Shown here piece after piece: positions 1 to 7,339 of a DNA stretch of 41,482 bases (position 1 is the stretch's first letter; the number at the start of each line of letters is the position of its first letter). Made by a program: the position numbers and the translations under genes. Under the pieces are notes generated by a model. The model did no database searches, was not told where the DNA came from, and saw only the letters and a list, made by a program, of their open reading frames with translations. The stretch lies in the IMG/VR virus record IMGVR_UViG_3300036766_000090, positions 1-41,482 of that record, one strand, 5' to 3'. The DNA is from a virus.

Positions 1-30
1 AGGCAGAAAAGGTTTTCTGAAAAAACGCGA
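1..30. repeat. Left copy of 30-bp terminal overlap
   Basis: Bases 1-30 are identical to bases 41453-41482. The repeat lies inside one reading frame that continues correctly when the copies are merged. This is what a circular assembly opened at a random point leaves behind, not a biological end such as a cos site or a long terminal repeat. Confidence 0.95.
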
Positions 31-1999
31 ATTCCCCGATGTGCTGGAAGGTACGGCGGCTGGGCTTAAACTTATCTCGCCGAACCCTGTTTACTTGGCG
101 CAACACAGGATGATCGAAATGGACAAGTTCATTCTGGCGCACAGGTATATGAAAGAACTCGAAGTCTTGGGGATGGTTAAGTTTGGGCGATGGGGGCAGA
201 CAGGCCCGGACGGATGGCAGAGGATAAACGATAAACTGTTTTCCGTTCAAGGGATGAAGGTCGTCGAGGATGGTGAGGAGACTTTCGTCCCTGGCGGAGA
301 CTATTACGTCCCGGAAGGCGCGGCGAAAATTTTCAACAACTATTTGTCTCCGGGTTTGCAGAACTCCAAGATTTTTCATGGAGCCATGACCGTTTCCAAT
401 TTGATGAACAGCGCCCAGCTTGGGTTTTCCGCGTTCCACGCAGGGTTTATCATAGCTGACGTTATGAGCAGTAGCATGGCGTTGGCTATTCAGCGGATGG
501 AACATGGGATAAAGACAGGTGACACGAAAATGTTTGGCAAAGGGGTTATTGGAGCCGTAGAAGCTCCTGTCAACATATTCGCCATTTACAAGGCCGGGAA
601 AGATTTACAAAAGGCGTGGGACAACAAGGAAACCGCTACGCCGGAGTTCCAGTTAATCGCCGACATCTATCAAAAAGGCGGCGGAAGAGCGAACATAAAC
701 GCCCTTTATCATACGAAATTTTCCGAGGCCTTAAAAAGAGCGTTGCAAAAAGAACAATATTTCGGCGTGGCTTGGCGTGCGCCGTTTGCGCTGATAGAAC
801 AAGCGTCCAGGCCGATCATGGAAAAACTGGTTCCGATAATGAAAAATGGGGTCGCCGCCAGGCTTATTCAATTCGAGCTTGAACGTAAAGGGTTGGATAT
901 GACGCTCACCCAGCAGAGGGAAGTCGCCGGGAGAATCGTTGATTCAGGTAACAACCGGATGGGGCAGATGGTTTACGACAATCTGATGTGGAACAAGATC
1001 GGGAAAGACTTGGCGTTTTTATCTATGCGGTCGGTTGGATGGAACGTAGGGACAATAAAAGAACTTGGCGGCGGCGTAATGGATTTGGGGAGATATTTAG
1101 CCAGTGGTGGCAAGGCTGAATTGTCATCTCGCGCCGCGTATGTGATGGGGCTTACCGTCATGACCGGCACGATCGGGGCGACTATTGGGTATCTGCTCAC
1201 AGGAGAGCTTCCGAAAGAACTGAAAGATTATTATTTTCCAAAAGACGGGACGGTCGGGCCGAATGGGCAGGTGAACCGGATATCTTTGCCTTCTTACATG
1301 AAAGACGTCGCGGCTTATTACATGCACCCGCTAAACACGATTGGCAATAAAGCGTCTCCACTTTTGAGGATGATTATCGAGATGTTGGGGAATAAAGATT
1401 TTTATGGAGAAGAGATTTACCCGACAGGCGGGAACGCTGGTGAAATTGCGGGGGGAATCGGTAAACATGTGGTCGGGAGTTTCGTGCCGTTCGCGGTGCG
1501 AGGCATAAACCGGAATCTCGACAAACAGGGGAAAACGGTGTTTGAAACAACGCCGAAAGATATGCTCCCCTTCATCGGGATAACTCCCGCCAACAAAGAC
1601 ATCTCTCAATCACCAGCGGAAAGGTTGGCGAGTGAATTGATGAGCGAACAAATGGGGAATCCGGTCAAAACAGCATTGGAAATTAAAAAACAACAGGCGC
1701 ACGGAAAAGCGAGTAATGCAATCGCCGCAGGAAACGAAAGTCTTGTAGACAAAATGTTGGAGAATGGGGAGATAAGCGGGAAGGAGGTCTTAACCATCCT
1801 GAAAAACATTGGGAAACCCCAAATTGAAATCATCGTTAACCGTTTGAATTTCGACCGGGCTTTGAGAGTGTGGAACCGGGGGGACGAACAGGAAAAAAAT
1901 ATAATTGAGCCGTTGATTCTGAAAAAAGTTGTTAAGATGAAAGATAAAAGCCAAAAAACGGATGCAATTAAACGACTCCAGGATTTAGGCTTCAAGTGA
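1..1999 (+). CDS. Giant polyvalent virion protein, C-terminal part (continues from 37056-41482)
   Basis: This is the last third (about residues 1467-2131) of a 2,131-residue protein whose start is at 37056; the frame is open from base 2 and joins in frame across the circular junction. The piece is mostly helical and has no enzyme motif I recognise. A hydrophobic, Gly-rich stretch near residues 1843-1868 (bases about 1130-1205) could be a membrane segment, and a second apolar stretch lies near bases 410-500. Similar helical tails end the large polyvalent proteins of podoviruses, which are packaged and injected; a membrane-active role at DNA entry is inference. The gene ends 25 bases before the convergent integrase gene, so it is the last gene of the late operon. 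No clear terminator is visible between them. Confidence 0.9.
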   Translation, partial: GRKGFLKKREFPDVLEGTAAGLKLISPNPVYLAQHRMIEMDKFILAHRYMKELEVLGMVKFGRWGQTGPDGWQRINDKLFSVQGMKVVEDGEETFVPGGDYYVPEGAAKIFNNYLSPGLQNSKIFHGAMTVSNLMNSAQLGFSAFHAGFIIADVMSSSMALAIQRMEHGIKTGDTKMFGKGVIGAVEAPVNIFAIYKAGKDLQKAWDNKETATPEFQLIADIYQKGGGRANINALYHTKFSEALKRALQKEQYFGVAWRAPFALIEQASRPIMEKLVPIMKNGVAARLIQFELERKGLDMTLTQQREVAGRIVDSGNNRMGQMVYDNLMWNKIGKDLAFLSMRSVGWNVGTIKELGGGVMDLGRYLASGGKAELSSRAAYVMGLTVMTGTIGATIGYLLTGELPKELKDYYFPKDGTVGPNGQVNRISLPSYMKDVAAYYMHPLNTIGNKASPLLRMIIEMLGNKDFYGEEIYPTGGNAGEIAGGIGKHVVGSFVPFAVRGINRNLDKQGKTVFETTPKDMLPFIGITPANKDISQSPAERLASELMSEQMGNPVKTALEIKKQQAHGKASNAIAAGNESLVDKMLENGEISGKEVLTILKNIGKPQIEIIVNRLNFDRALRVWNRGDEQEKNIIEPLILKKVVKMKDKSQKTDAIKRLQDLGFK

Positions 2000-2024
2000 A
2001 AACGCATTTTAGATGTGGTTGTTC

Positions 2025-3068
2025 TTATTTTAGCTTTCCCCCCACTTTATCGGCGGCCTTTTTGAGTTGATCGCTTTGCAGGTGAGCGTATCGTTGCGTC
2101 ATTTTCGAGTCTTTGTGATTGAGCAAAACCTGTACCTCGTGGAGCGACACCCCAGCGGCCACGGCCAACGACGCGAAAGAGTGGCGAAGGTCGTGGAATC
2201 TTATATCAATCCCCGCTTGTTTCCGGATTTCTCCCCACGCTTTTTTAATGTTACACCCGCCGAAAATGCGCTTTTCGCCGGGTCGTTTCCCCGGTAAAAA
2301 AGAGATCGCCATCGCAGATAGAGCCGTGAAATCCGCCGTGCCGACATCCCCTCCTTTCGGGTCACGGAGCCGTAGCCGCCCGGCCTCAATATCCACGTCG
2401 TCCCACTCCAGGCGTAGCATCGCGCCGGATCGGATGCCAGTCGCCAAACAAAACATGACGGCGCTGGCAGAGAGCTTGTCCGGGTAGCCATCGCAGACCT
2501 CTTTAAGCCGGATTATTTGCTCGGCGGTCAAAAATGCCGTCACGCCGGGATTCTGGCGGGGCAATTCAACCACGAAAGTAAGGCCGGGGCATATCCGTTT
2601 TTTGACGGCGAAACGTGACAGGCGGCGGAGCAGACTACCCAGCAGGTGCGCGGTGCGCCTCTTCCCATCCGCAAGCAGGGCGCTTATCCCCTTATCCAGA
2701 TCGAGGGGCTTGATAGAATCAAAAACCTTGGCGCCGAACGATTTCGCTATGTGATTTTTAAAAAAGTTGGATTCCGAATATCGCGCCCTGTAATCGCCCT
2801 TGAAGTCCAGGTACGCCGCCCACACGTCGGCCACCGTGGGCTTGTAGGCTTGCGCCTGGGCGCGATTGTCGCCGTTGCTGGACGTATCGCCCCGAAGCCT
2901 GCCTATCCTGTACTGTGCGGCCTTTGCCGCCGTCATACCGTGTGAGACTTTTCCGGCTGGCTCTTCAATCCGGCGCCCGGCTATCCGGTAACTGATATAA
3001 AATGTCCGCTCACCATTTTTGGCGACGTGGCCATAAACGCCGGGGTATTTCGTTTTTTCGCGGTTCAT
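2025..3068 (-). CDS. int: Tyrosine integrase
   Basis: Site-specific recombinase of the lambda integrase family, 347 residues, which would join attP to the host tRNA gene. An N-terminal arm-binding region (residues 1-70) is followed by a core-binding domain (about 75-165) and the catalytic domain. Catalytic residues are all visible: R213 in ATGIRSG, K238, H292 and R295 in HDLRH, H318, and nucleophile Y327 in TQRYAHL. The frame is open 18 codons further upstream, but the ATG at 3068 is chosen because an AGGAGGGG ribosome site lies just before it and the protein then begins like relatives. It converges with the late operon and lies next to attP, the usual arrangement. It is probably transcribed separately from the repressor operon. 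Confidence 0.95.
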   Translation of the reverse strand: MNREKTKYPGVYGHVAKNGERTFYISYRIAGRRIEEPAGKVSHGMTAAKAAQYRIGRLRGDTSSNGDNRAQAQAYKPTVADVWAAYLDFKGDYRARYSESNFFKNHIAKSFGAKVFDSIKPLDLDKGISALLADGKRRTAHLLGSLLRRLSRFAVKKRICPGLTFVVELPRQNPGVTAFLTAEQIIRLKEVCDGYPDKLSASAVMFCLATGIRSGAMLRLEWDDVDIEAGRLRLRDPKGGDVGTADFTALSAMAISFLPGKRPGEKRIFGGCNIKKAWGEIRKQAGIDIRFHDLRHSFASLAVAAGVSLHEVQVLLNHKDSKMTQRYAHLQSDQLKKAADKVGGKLK

Positions 3069-3237
3069 ATAGCCCCTCCTTTTTTTAAGCTGACGCTCTC
3101 CGTCCCACCGCCATCCCACCATCCGGGCGAACCTTAGGATACTTTGAGCTACTTATTATTACTTAGAGTAGATGAGGATGTCAAACATAAAAACCGCATT
3201 GGTAGCGGGGTTTGTGGGGTTTGTCTTTGTTTTTCAA

Positions 3238-3285
3238 TGGAGCGGGTGAAGGGATTCGAACCCTCGACCCTCAGCTTGGGAAGCT
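3238..3285 (-). other. attP: attP core: 3' part of a tRNA-Gly(CCC) gene
   Basis: Read on the minus strand this 48-bp segment is the 3' half of a glycine tRNA: the anticodon loop UUCCCAA (anticodon CCC), the 3' strand of the anticodon stem, variable loop, a T arm with UUCGAAU loop, the acceptor strand CACCCGC, discriminator U and encoded CCA. Homology stops just before the anticodon loop, where the 5' strand no longer pairs, so this is not a whole tRNA. A tRNA 3' end next to an integrase is the classical attP structure: integration restores the host tRNA. The integrase then lies directly downstream of the restored tRNA in the same direction, and the lipoprotein gene lies at the other prophage edge. 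Confidence 0.88.
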
Positions 3286-3403
3286 TCCGTTATTGACCCG
3301 TAACCCCTTTATTTTCCTTGTCTTTGGCTGGGTTTAAATTCTGTCCCGCCAGCCGTCCCACCCGGCGCCCCGGTCCAACGATTGGCGTAGGGTTGAGAGG
3401 GGT

Positions 3404-3428
3404 CGCGCCCTAATTGGCGCGGGTTTTT
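3404..3428 (+). terminator. Rho-independent terminator
   Basis: A perfect 6-bp GC stem CGCGCC/GGCGCG with loop CTAATT is followed by GG and five T residues on the plus strand. It lies between attP and the lipoprotein gene. In the integrated prophage it would stop host transcripts entering from the attachment site before they run antisense through the lipoprotein and repressor genes; that role is inference. Confidence 0.7.
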
Positions 3429-3485
3429 AATGGCGCCCTGATCCGTCACTTAATGATACCCTCCACAAGAACCGCTGAGGATATG

Positions 3486-3932
3486 TCACTTGTTCATCGT
3501 CCAGGTTCCGGCATCCGCATTGAAGTCGCAGTTGTAGTTACCGTTGCCCTGACTCCCTGACATAGTGCCGATAAAAGAACAGGCTATCCCGCCGGACAAT
3601 GCGATGTTTCCAGTAAAATTATTGCCCACGATGGAGCCGGACACAACGCCGCCCGGGCTGATGCAGTTAATCGTACCAGGCGAACAGAAATAATTACCGG
3701 AAAACGATGTGCCGCTCTGGCTTATTGTCCAGGCAATATTGATGTACCCGCCGTAATATGAACTGGAGGCCCGGCCTGTCCATGTGCCCGAAATATCGCC
3801 ACCGCTTGGAGGTGTGCCAACGCTGGTAGCGGTAGCGGTAGTAAGATTCCCGGAAGGACTTGATCCACCTCCACCGCAAGCGGACAGTAGTGTCACCGCC
3901 AAGATTAAGACCACAATGCCGATCTTTTTCAT
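3486..3932 (-). CDS. Surface lipoprotein, probable lysogenic-conversion gene
   Basis: A 148-residue exported protein. A short charged start and hydrophobic segment lead to the lipobox LSAC, with the lipidated Cys near residue 19, then a Gly/Ser-rich linker. The remainder (about residues 45-148) is rich in Gly, Ser, Thr and aromatic residues with alternating strand patterns and three further cysteines, suggesting a small beta-barrel or sandwich. No family is recognised with certainty. Its ATG overlaps the repressor stop codon (ATGA, 3929-3932) and follows a GGGAGGGAG ribosome site, so it should be translated from the repressor message and expressed in lysogens. It also sits at the prophage edge distal to integrase. 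A role such as superinfection exclusion or altered host surface is likely but unproven. Confidence 0.85.
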   Translation of the reverse strand: MKKIGIVVLILAVTLLSACGGGGSSPSGNLTTATATSVGTPPSGGDISGTWTGRASSSYYGGYINIAWTISQSGTSFSGNYFCSPGTINCISPGGVVSGSIVGNNFTGNIALSGGIACSFIGTMSGSQGNGNYNCDFNADAGTWTMNK

Positions 3933-4609
3933 CTTTCAATCTCCCTCCCAAACCATATTACTTTACCGTTGATATTAACGTCATCCGCCGGGTGTTCTTC
4001 CGCCTCGTAGCGGACGGCGTTATCGCTGATGATTTTTACGCGGTTCTGGCGCGGGAAAAACTGAATCCGTTTGACCATGATGTGATCGTTCACTGCAACG
4101 GCGTAGATGCCGCCGGAAGGATCAAGAAAATTATGATTGTGGTCTACTAAAACTAGATCGCCGGATTGGAGGGTAGGTTCCATAGAATCACCAGAGACGC
4201 GGATAAGGCTCATGCGGGAAGGATCGCCCCGTCGTTGTATCCAGTCGCGCCGAAATGCAACGCGGATGTCTGCGGAGTCATCAGGGATAAGGCCGCGCCC
4301 AGCGGCTATTTCTCCACGCATTTGAGGAATCAGCACAAAATCCCCTTCCGCTAATTCACGAGCGGATTGTACGGCTAAATCCTTACCAGCGTCAAGGGGA
4401 TTTTCTCTACCGGTAAGAAGATAATCCACAGAAACAGAAAGGGTTTTTGACAACGCAGAGAGAGTCTTTGTTCCTGGATTTTTTCCCTTGAGTGCGAAAT
4501 CACGCACAGTATTGTATCCAATCCCCGCTTTTTGCGCGAGCTGGCGCAAGTTTTCAACCCCCTTTTCCCCTATTATCTCCTTATAATTCCTTGTAAAATA
4601 ATGCCTCAT
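3929..4609 (-). CDS. cI: CI/LexA-type phage repressor (HTH + S24 peptidase)
   Basis: A 226-residue repressor that would maintain lysogeny and be inactivated by RecA-stimulated self-cleavage. An HTH of the XRE/Cro type spans about residues 19-66 and a LexA-like S24 domain about 92-226. Visible catalytic residues are Ser142 (SGDSMEPT) and Lys180 (IMVKR); the likely cleavage site is Ala103-Gly104 in IAAGRG. The frame continues 34 codons upstream, but that would translate through the operators. The ATG at 4609 with AAAGGA upstream gives a normal N-terminus. It is transcribed leftward with the lipoprotein gene, and two operators directly precede it. Confidence 0.93.
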   Translation of the reverse strand: MRHYFTRNYKEIIGEKGVENLRQLAQKAGIGYNTVRDFALKGKNPGTKTLSALSKTLSVSVDYLLTGRENPLDAGKDLAVQSARELAEGDFVLIPQMRGEIAAGRGLIPDDSADIRVAFRRDWIQRRGDPSRMSLIRVSGDSMEPTLQSGDLVLVDHNHNFLDPSGGIYAVAVNDHIMVKRIQFFPRQNRVKIISDNAVRYEAEEHPADDVNINGKVIWFGREIER

Positions 4610-4616
4610 AAAATAT

Positions 4617-4632
4617 ATGCGTCCTTTCGCAT
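4617..4632. promoter_or_regulatory. Repressor operator, proximal
   Basis: A 16-bp dyad, half sites ATGCG and CGCAT around TCCTTT, ends 8 bases upstream of the repressor start codon. It has the same half sites and length as the second site at 4650-4665, and the centres are 33 bp apart, about three helical turns, so repressor dimers could contact each other. Occupancy here would act on the repressor's own transcript. Assignment to this repressor is inference from position. Confidence 0.75.
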
Positions 4633-4639
4633 TTAAGCC

Positions 4640-4668
4640 TTGACAGAATATGCGGACTACCGCATACT
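4640..4668 (+). promoter_or_regulatory. Early rightward promoter
   Basis: A perfect -35 box TTGACA at 4640-4645 is followed after 17 bases by CATACT (4663-4668), which matches four of six consensus -10 bases. The operator at 4650-4665 covers the spacer and the start of the -10 box, so repressor binding would block polymerase. It would drive the early operon starting at 4851. The minus-strand repressor promoter is less clear. Confidence 0.7.
4650..4665. promoter_or_regulatory. Repressor operator, distal (perfect palindrome)
   Basis: ATGCGGACTACCGCAT, a 16-bp dyad with 6-bp arms and a 4-base centre, lies inside the early rightward promoter. It shares the ATGCG/CGCAT half sites with 4617-4632. 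Its position makes it the main site for shutting off lytic genes. Confidence 0.8.
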
Positions 4669-4777
4669 CTCCCCATGATGACCATGAGAACGAGGAATAA
4701 TGAAAACGCAAATTGCCCCCGTAGGCGCATCGCAGACCTTTTTCTGTGTGGTCATCATAGCTCGCAGTTCATCGTCT

Positions 4778-4797
4778 CGCCCTGCGGGGGCGTTTTT
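4778..4797 (+). terminator. Leader terminator, possible attenuator
   Basis: CGCCC and GGGCG pair around a 5-base loop and are followed by five T residues, between the early promoter and the first early gene. The segment 4715-4727 (GCCCCCGTAGGCG) is almost the full complement of 4778-4791 and could pair with it instead of letting the terminator hairpin form. Early transcription therefore may need readthrough or antitermination. Confidence 0.6.
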
Positions 4798-4850
4798 ACT
4801 CTCATCGTCTTTATCGGCTCGGAACCTAAAAACTTTACACGGATTGAGCC

Positions 4851-5171
4851 ATGACTAGAGTATCACGAGCGGTCAGAGAGAAACACACGGTAACGAAAAC
4901 CGACCGACTCCTATCCACAAAAGACGCGGCGATCATGCTGGGCATGTCTGGCGTGGACGCGCTCAAATCCGCCCGGTGGCGCGGTGATCCGCTTCCTCCG
5001 TGTATTCGACTGGGCACAGGGCCACGACCCAAAATAGTTTACAAACTCTCGGACGTGGAGCGGTTCATTTCTTCGATGGCGGCGCACGACACCACAGACT
5101 TCAATAAACATCCCCACGCGCCCCGGTCAAAGGTTCCCCCTTCTCCCTCTTGCCGGGGTTTTTTGAAATGA
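4851..5171 (+). CDS. Excisionase-like helix-turn-helix protein
   Basis: A 106-residue protein, the first gene of the early operon. Residues 21-75 form a winged-helix MerR/excisionase-type fold: LLSTKDAAIMLGM is the recognition helix-turn-helix, and the later YKLSDVERFI matches the C-terminal helix of HTH_17 proteins. Such proteins act as excisionases or early regulators; with an integrase nearby, directing excision is plausible. The ribosome site is weak. Its stop codon overlaps the start of the next gene (ATGA). The C-terminal tail after about residue 85 is Pro/Lys-rich and probably disordered. Confidence 0.75.
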   Translation: MTRVSRAVREKHTVTKTDRLLSTKDAAIMLGMSGVDALKSARWRGDPLPPCIRLGTGPRPKIVYKLSDVERFISSMAAHDTTDFNKHPHAPRSKVPPSPSCRGFLK

Positions 5172-5749
5172 AAATCCTTGTTGCTTGCGAGTTTTCGGGC
5201 ATCGTCCGTGACGCTTTTACAGCACGTGGACATGATGCGTGGAGTTGCGACTTGATTGAGTCGGAAAGTCCGGGAAAACACATCATGGGCGATGTGAGAG
5301 CCATCCTTGCCGATGGCTGGGATTTAATGATCGCGCATCCACCCTGCACACACCTCTCAGTTAGTGGTGCAAGATATTTTTACCGTAAACAAAAAGAGCA
5401 GGCGGCGGCGCTGGATTTCGTCCGAACTTTAATGGCCGCTCCAATTCCGTATATCGCCCTGGAAAATCCCGTTAGCGTGATTTCGAGCCGCATACGCAAG
5501 CCCGATCAGATCATTCAGCCATGGATGTTCGGGCATCCAGAGTCAAAATCTACCTGTTTATGGCTCAAAAATTTGCCTTTACTGAAACCCACAAATATCT
5601 TGCCAAAACCAATCGGTGGGCGATGGGAAAATCAGACTTCCAGTGGTCAATCCAATTTAAGCCCCAGTCCTGACCGCGCCAAAATCAGGAGCCGGACATA
5701 TCAAGGGATCGCAGATGCGGCGGCTGGCCAGTGGGGTATTTTGAAGTGA
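5168..5749 (+). CDS. DNA cytosine methyltransferase-like protein
   Basis: A 193-residue protein of a phage family usually annotated as DNA cytosine methyltransferase. It begins with MKILVACEFSGIVRDAF (SAM-binding motif I-like), has motif IV-like MIAHPPCTHLS with Cys60, and motif VI-like ALENP (residues 97-101). It is much shorter than full C5 methylases (usually above 300 residues) and has no obvious target-recognition domain, so it may recognise an unusual substrate or not be a classical methylase. Translation is coupled to the preceding HTH gene by ATGA. It could protect phage DNA from host restriction together with the Dam-type enzyme in the late region. Confidence 0.8.
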   Translation: MKILVACEFSGIVRDAFTARGHDAWSCDLIESESPGKHIMGDVRAILADGWDLMIAHPPCTHLSVSGARYFYRKQKEQAAALDFVRTLMAAPIPYIALENPVSVISSRIRKPDQIIQPWMFGHPESKSTCLWLKNLPLLKPTNILPKPIGGRWENQTSSGQSNLSPSPDRAKIRSRTYQGIADAAAGQWGILK

Positions 5750-5783
5750 CCTACCGCAAAAATCATCAACAGGGGTTGGCAAA

Positions 5784-5882
5784 ATGAGTCAAATTATAGG
5801 AACAATGCTGATAGTCGTGGGCATCCTCGTTTTGTGCGCTTACGCTGTGGCCGATTTATTCGGAGACGACGATGATTTTTGA
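5784..5882 (+). CDS. Small single-pass membrane peptide
   Basis: A 32-residue reading frame. Residues 3-24 form one hydrophobic segment (I, L, V rich) and the end is acidic (FGDDDDF). AGGGG lies about 10 bases before the ATG, and the last 11 bases overlap the next gene, as for real genes in this operon. Function unknown; membrane insertion is the only property visible. Confidence 0.5.
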   Translation: MSQIIGTMLIVVGILVLCAYAVADLFGDDDDF

Positions 5883-6057
5883 GCGTATCCCGGTTTCACA
5901 CGCGCCCGTCCACTTTATAAGGATTGATGGCGAGACGTTTTATACCGCTGGCGGCGTACTGGCGCGGCGTGGTGAGTGCAGGGAGCGGATAGCCCGGCGG
6001 GAAGAGGCCCGGCGGGAAGAGATTGTAAAAACGATTCTGGGGATGACGAGGGGGTGA
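5872..6057 (+). CDS. Hypothetical protein, charged helical C-terminus
   Basis: A 61-residue protein of unknown function. The first 30 residues look like a small beta structure (FIRIDGETFYTAGG). The second half is an Arg/Glu-rich helix containing a near repeat RREEARREE, encoded by a direct DNA repeat of CGGCGGGAAGAG near 5996 and 6011. It overlaps the preceding membrane peptide, and its TGA overlaps the ATG of the next gene by one base. Confidence 0.6.
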   Translation: MIFERIPVSHAPVHFIRIDGETFYTAGGVLARRGECRERIARREEARREEIVKTILGMTRG

Positions 6058-6533
6058 TGAGCAGATACGCAAAGGGAACAACGGTGGAGACGGACCGGTC
6101 CGTCGGGGAAATTAAAAACACCTTGCGGCGGTTCGGGGCGGACGGGTTTCAAATTACGGAAGATCGGAAATCGTCCAGCGTTGCGTTCAAATACAAAAAC
6201 CGGACGCTCCTCATGTGCATAGACCTGCCCGACGGCTCGGCGGACGTTTTCCAAAAATCACCAGGCCGGGGTAAGCAACGCTCGTCGGAAGCGGCCTACA
6301 AAGAGTGGGAGAAGGAATGCAGGCGGCGCTGGCGCGGCCTGGCGTTGGTGATAAAGGCAATGCTGGTGGCGGTGGCCGAGGGGATCGTTAAATTCGATGA
6401 GGCTTTTTTACCATATATGGTCGGCGTATCCGGCCGGACGATTGGACAGATGATGGCGCCAAAGATTGATGCGGCGCTCGCCGGGCATTTGCCCAAAGGT
6501 ATTTTTGGGCTGTTGCCTGACAAAACGGGGTAG
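6057..6533 (+). CDS. Hypothetical early phage protein
   Basis: A 158-residue protein. Residues 1-75 suggest an alpha/beta domain (GADGFQITED, SSVAFKYKNRTLLMCIDLP), which resembles small DNA- or nucleotide-handling phage proteins without a firm match; residues 80-140 are helical. The ATG at 6057 follows GAGGGGG and couples to the preceding stop; the longer frame from 5976 lies inside the previous gene and is not used. It is followed 11 bases later by the DUF5131 gene. Confidence 0.65.
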   Translation: MSRYAKGTTVETDRSVGEIKNTLRRFGADGFQITEDRKSSSVAFKYKNRTLLMCIDLPDGSADVFQKSPGRGKQRSSEAAYKEWEKECRRRWRGLALVIKAMLVAVAEGIVKFDEAFLPYMVGVSGRTIGQMMAPKIDAALAGHLPKGIFGLLPDKTG

Positions 6534-6543
6534 CGAGATAACA

Positions 6544-7317
6544 ATGGGACCCTCTGCTGACCGTATCGCTCGCAGTCTCTATTGGGATAAGGCTTGGCGC
6601 CTTGTGGAAGGCTGTACGCCCGTCTCCGCCGCGTGTGATAACTGCTGGGCGGCGCTGGCGGCGCGAATGAGGTCTCGCCATCCGAACGAAGCTGTTCGCA
6701 GGTCGAACGCGGGGCTGACCCTGCCTCATCCTGAAACCAGCAAACCGTATTTTAATGGAATCGTGCGGATGCGAGAGGATTTACTCGACCTGCCATTGAA
6801 GACGAAAAAACCTACTATCTGGGCTATATGGACAGATTTATTCCACAAAGATGTTCCTGCCGATGTTCAACAAAAAGCATGGGAAGTCATGGCGCGATGC
6901 AATCGTCATACTTTTTTGATACTGACAAAACGCCCAAACCGAATGCTAATGGCCGCGTCCGTTTTGAACGATATATCATTGCTCAATGTATGGTTGGGGG
7001 TGACGGTTGAAAATCAGGAAACCGCCAACGGGCGTATTCCGCTCCTGCTAAAAACCCCAGCGGCGAAGCGGTTCATCAGCGTGGAACCGATGCTGGGGGA
7101 AATAAATTTTCGGATGGATAGCCTCGATTGGGTCATCTGTGGCGGCGAATCTGGCCACGGCGCACGGCCTATGCACCCGGACTGGGCGCGGAGCCTGCGC
7201 GATCAATGTAAATCGGCTGGCGTTCCGTTCTGGTTCAAGGGATGGGGGAAACACGTCCCGGCCGGGCAGATTAAGGGATTGCTCGACGGCGTGGAGTATA
7301 AGGAGTGGCCGATATGA
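6544..7317 (+). CDS. Phage Gp37/Gp68 family protein (DUF5131)
   Basis: A 257-residue member of the DUF5131 family, widespread in phages and of unsettled function. The family signature at the N-terminus is seen as W18...GCTPVSAACDNCWA, with Cys24, Cys31 and Cys34 spaced CX6CX2C. The spacing recalls the CX3CX2C cluster motif of radical-SAM enzymes, and the later pattern (FLILTKRPNRM, WLGVTVENQ, FISVEPMLG, WVICGGESG) fits a TIM-barrel-like fold. An iron-sulphur or SAM-dependent enzyme acting on nucleic acid is possible but unproven. The start at 6544 is chosen over 6466, which overlaps the upstream gene. Confidence 0.85.
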   Translation: MGPSADRIARSLYWDKAWRLVEGCTPVSAACDNCWAALAARMRSRHPNEAVRRSNAGLTLPHPETSKPYFNGIVRMREDLLDLPLKTKKPTIWAIWTDLFHKDVPADVQQKAWEVMARCNRHTFLILTKRPNRMLMAASVLNDISLLNVWLGVTVENQETANGRIPLLLKTPAAKRFISVEPMLGEINFRMDSLDWVICGGESGHGARPMHPDWARSLRDQCKSAGVPFWFKGWGKHVPAGQIKGLLDGVEYKEWPI

Positions 7318-7339
7318 ACACCGAAAAACGGAGGAGAAA

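Larger units (their letters stand above)
3069..3485. other. Non-coding attachment region between integrase and lipoprotein genes
   Basis: No credible gene lies here. The stretch holds the attP core (3238-3285), a plus-strand terminator (3404-3428) and short repeats. The 9-mer TTGTCTTTG occurs at 3221-3229 and again at 3318-3326, on either side of the core. A second motif, (G/A)TCCCACC, recurs near 3101, 3112 and 3356. These are candidate arm-type integrase or accessory-protein sites, an inference from position only. Confidence 0.6.

Noticed and set aside
3238-3330. Complete tRNA gene
   Set aside because: Only the 3' half from the anticodon loop pairs correctly; the 5' half is missing, as expected for attP.
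4700-4858. 52-codon frame in the early leader
   Set aside because: It reads through the leader terminator, is Ser-rich without a fold pattern and has no convincing ribosome site, so the region is treated as untranslated leader.
5121-5164. CCCCGG/CCGGGG inverted repeat followed by six T residues
   Set aside because: The loop is 26 bases and the repeat lies at the end of a gene coupled to the next; too weak to call a terminator.
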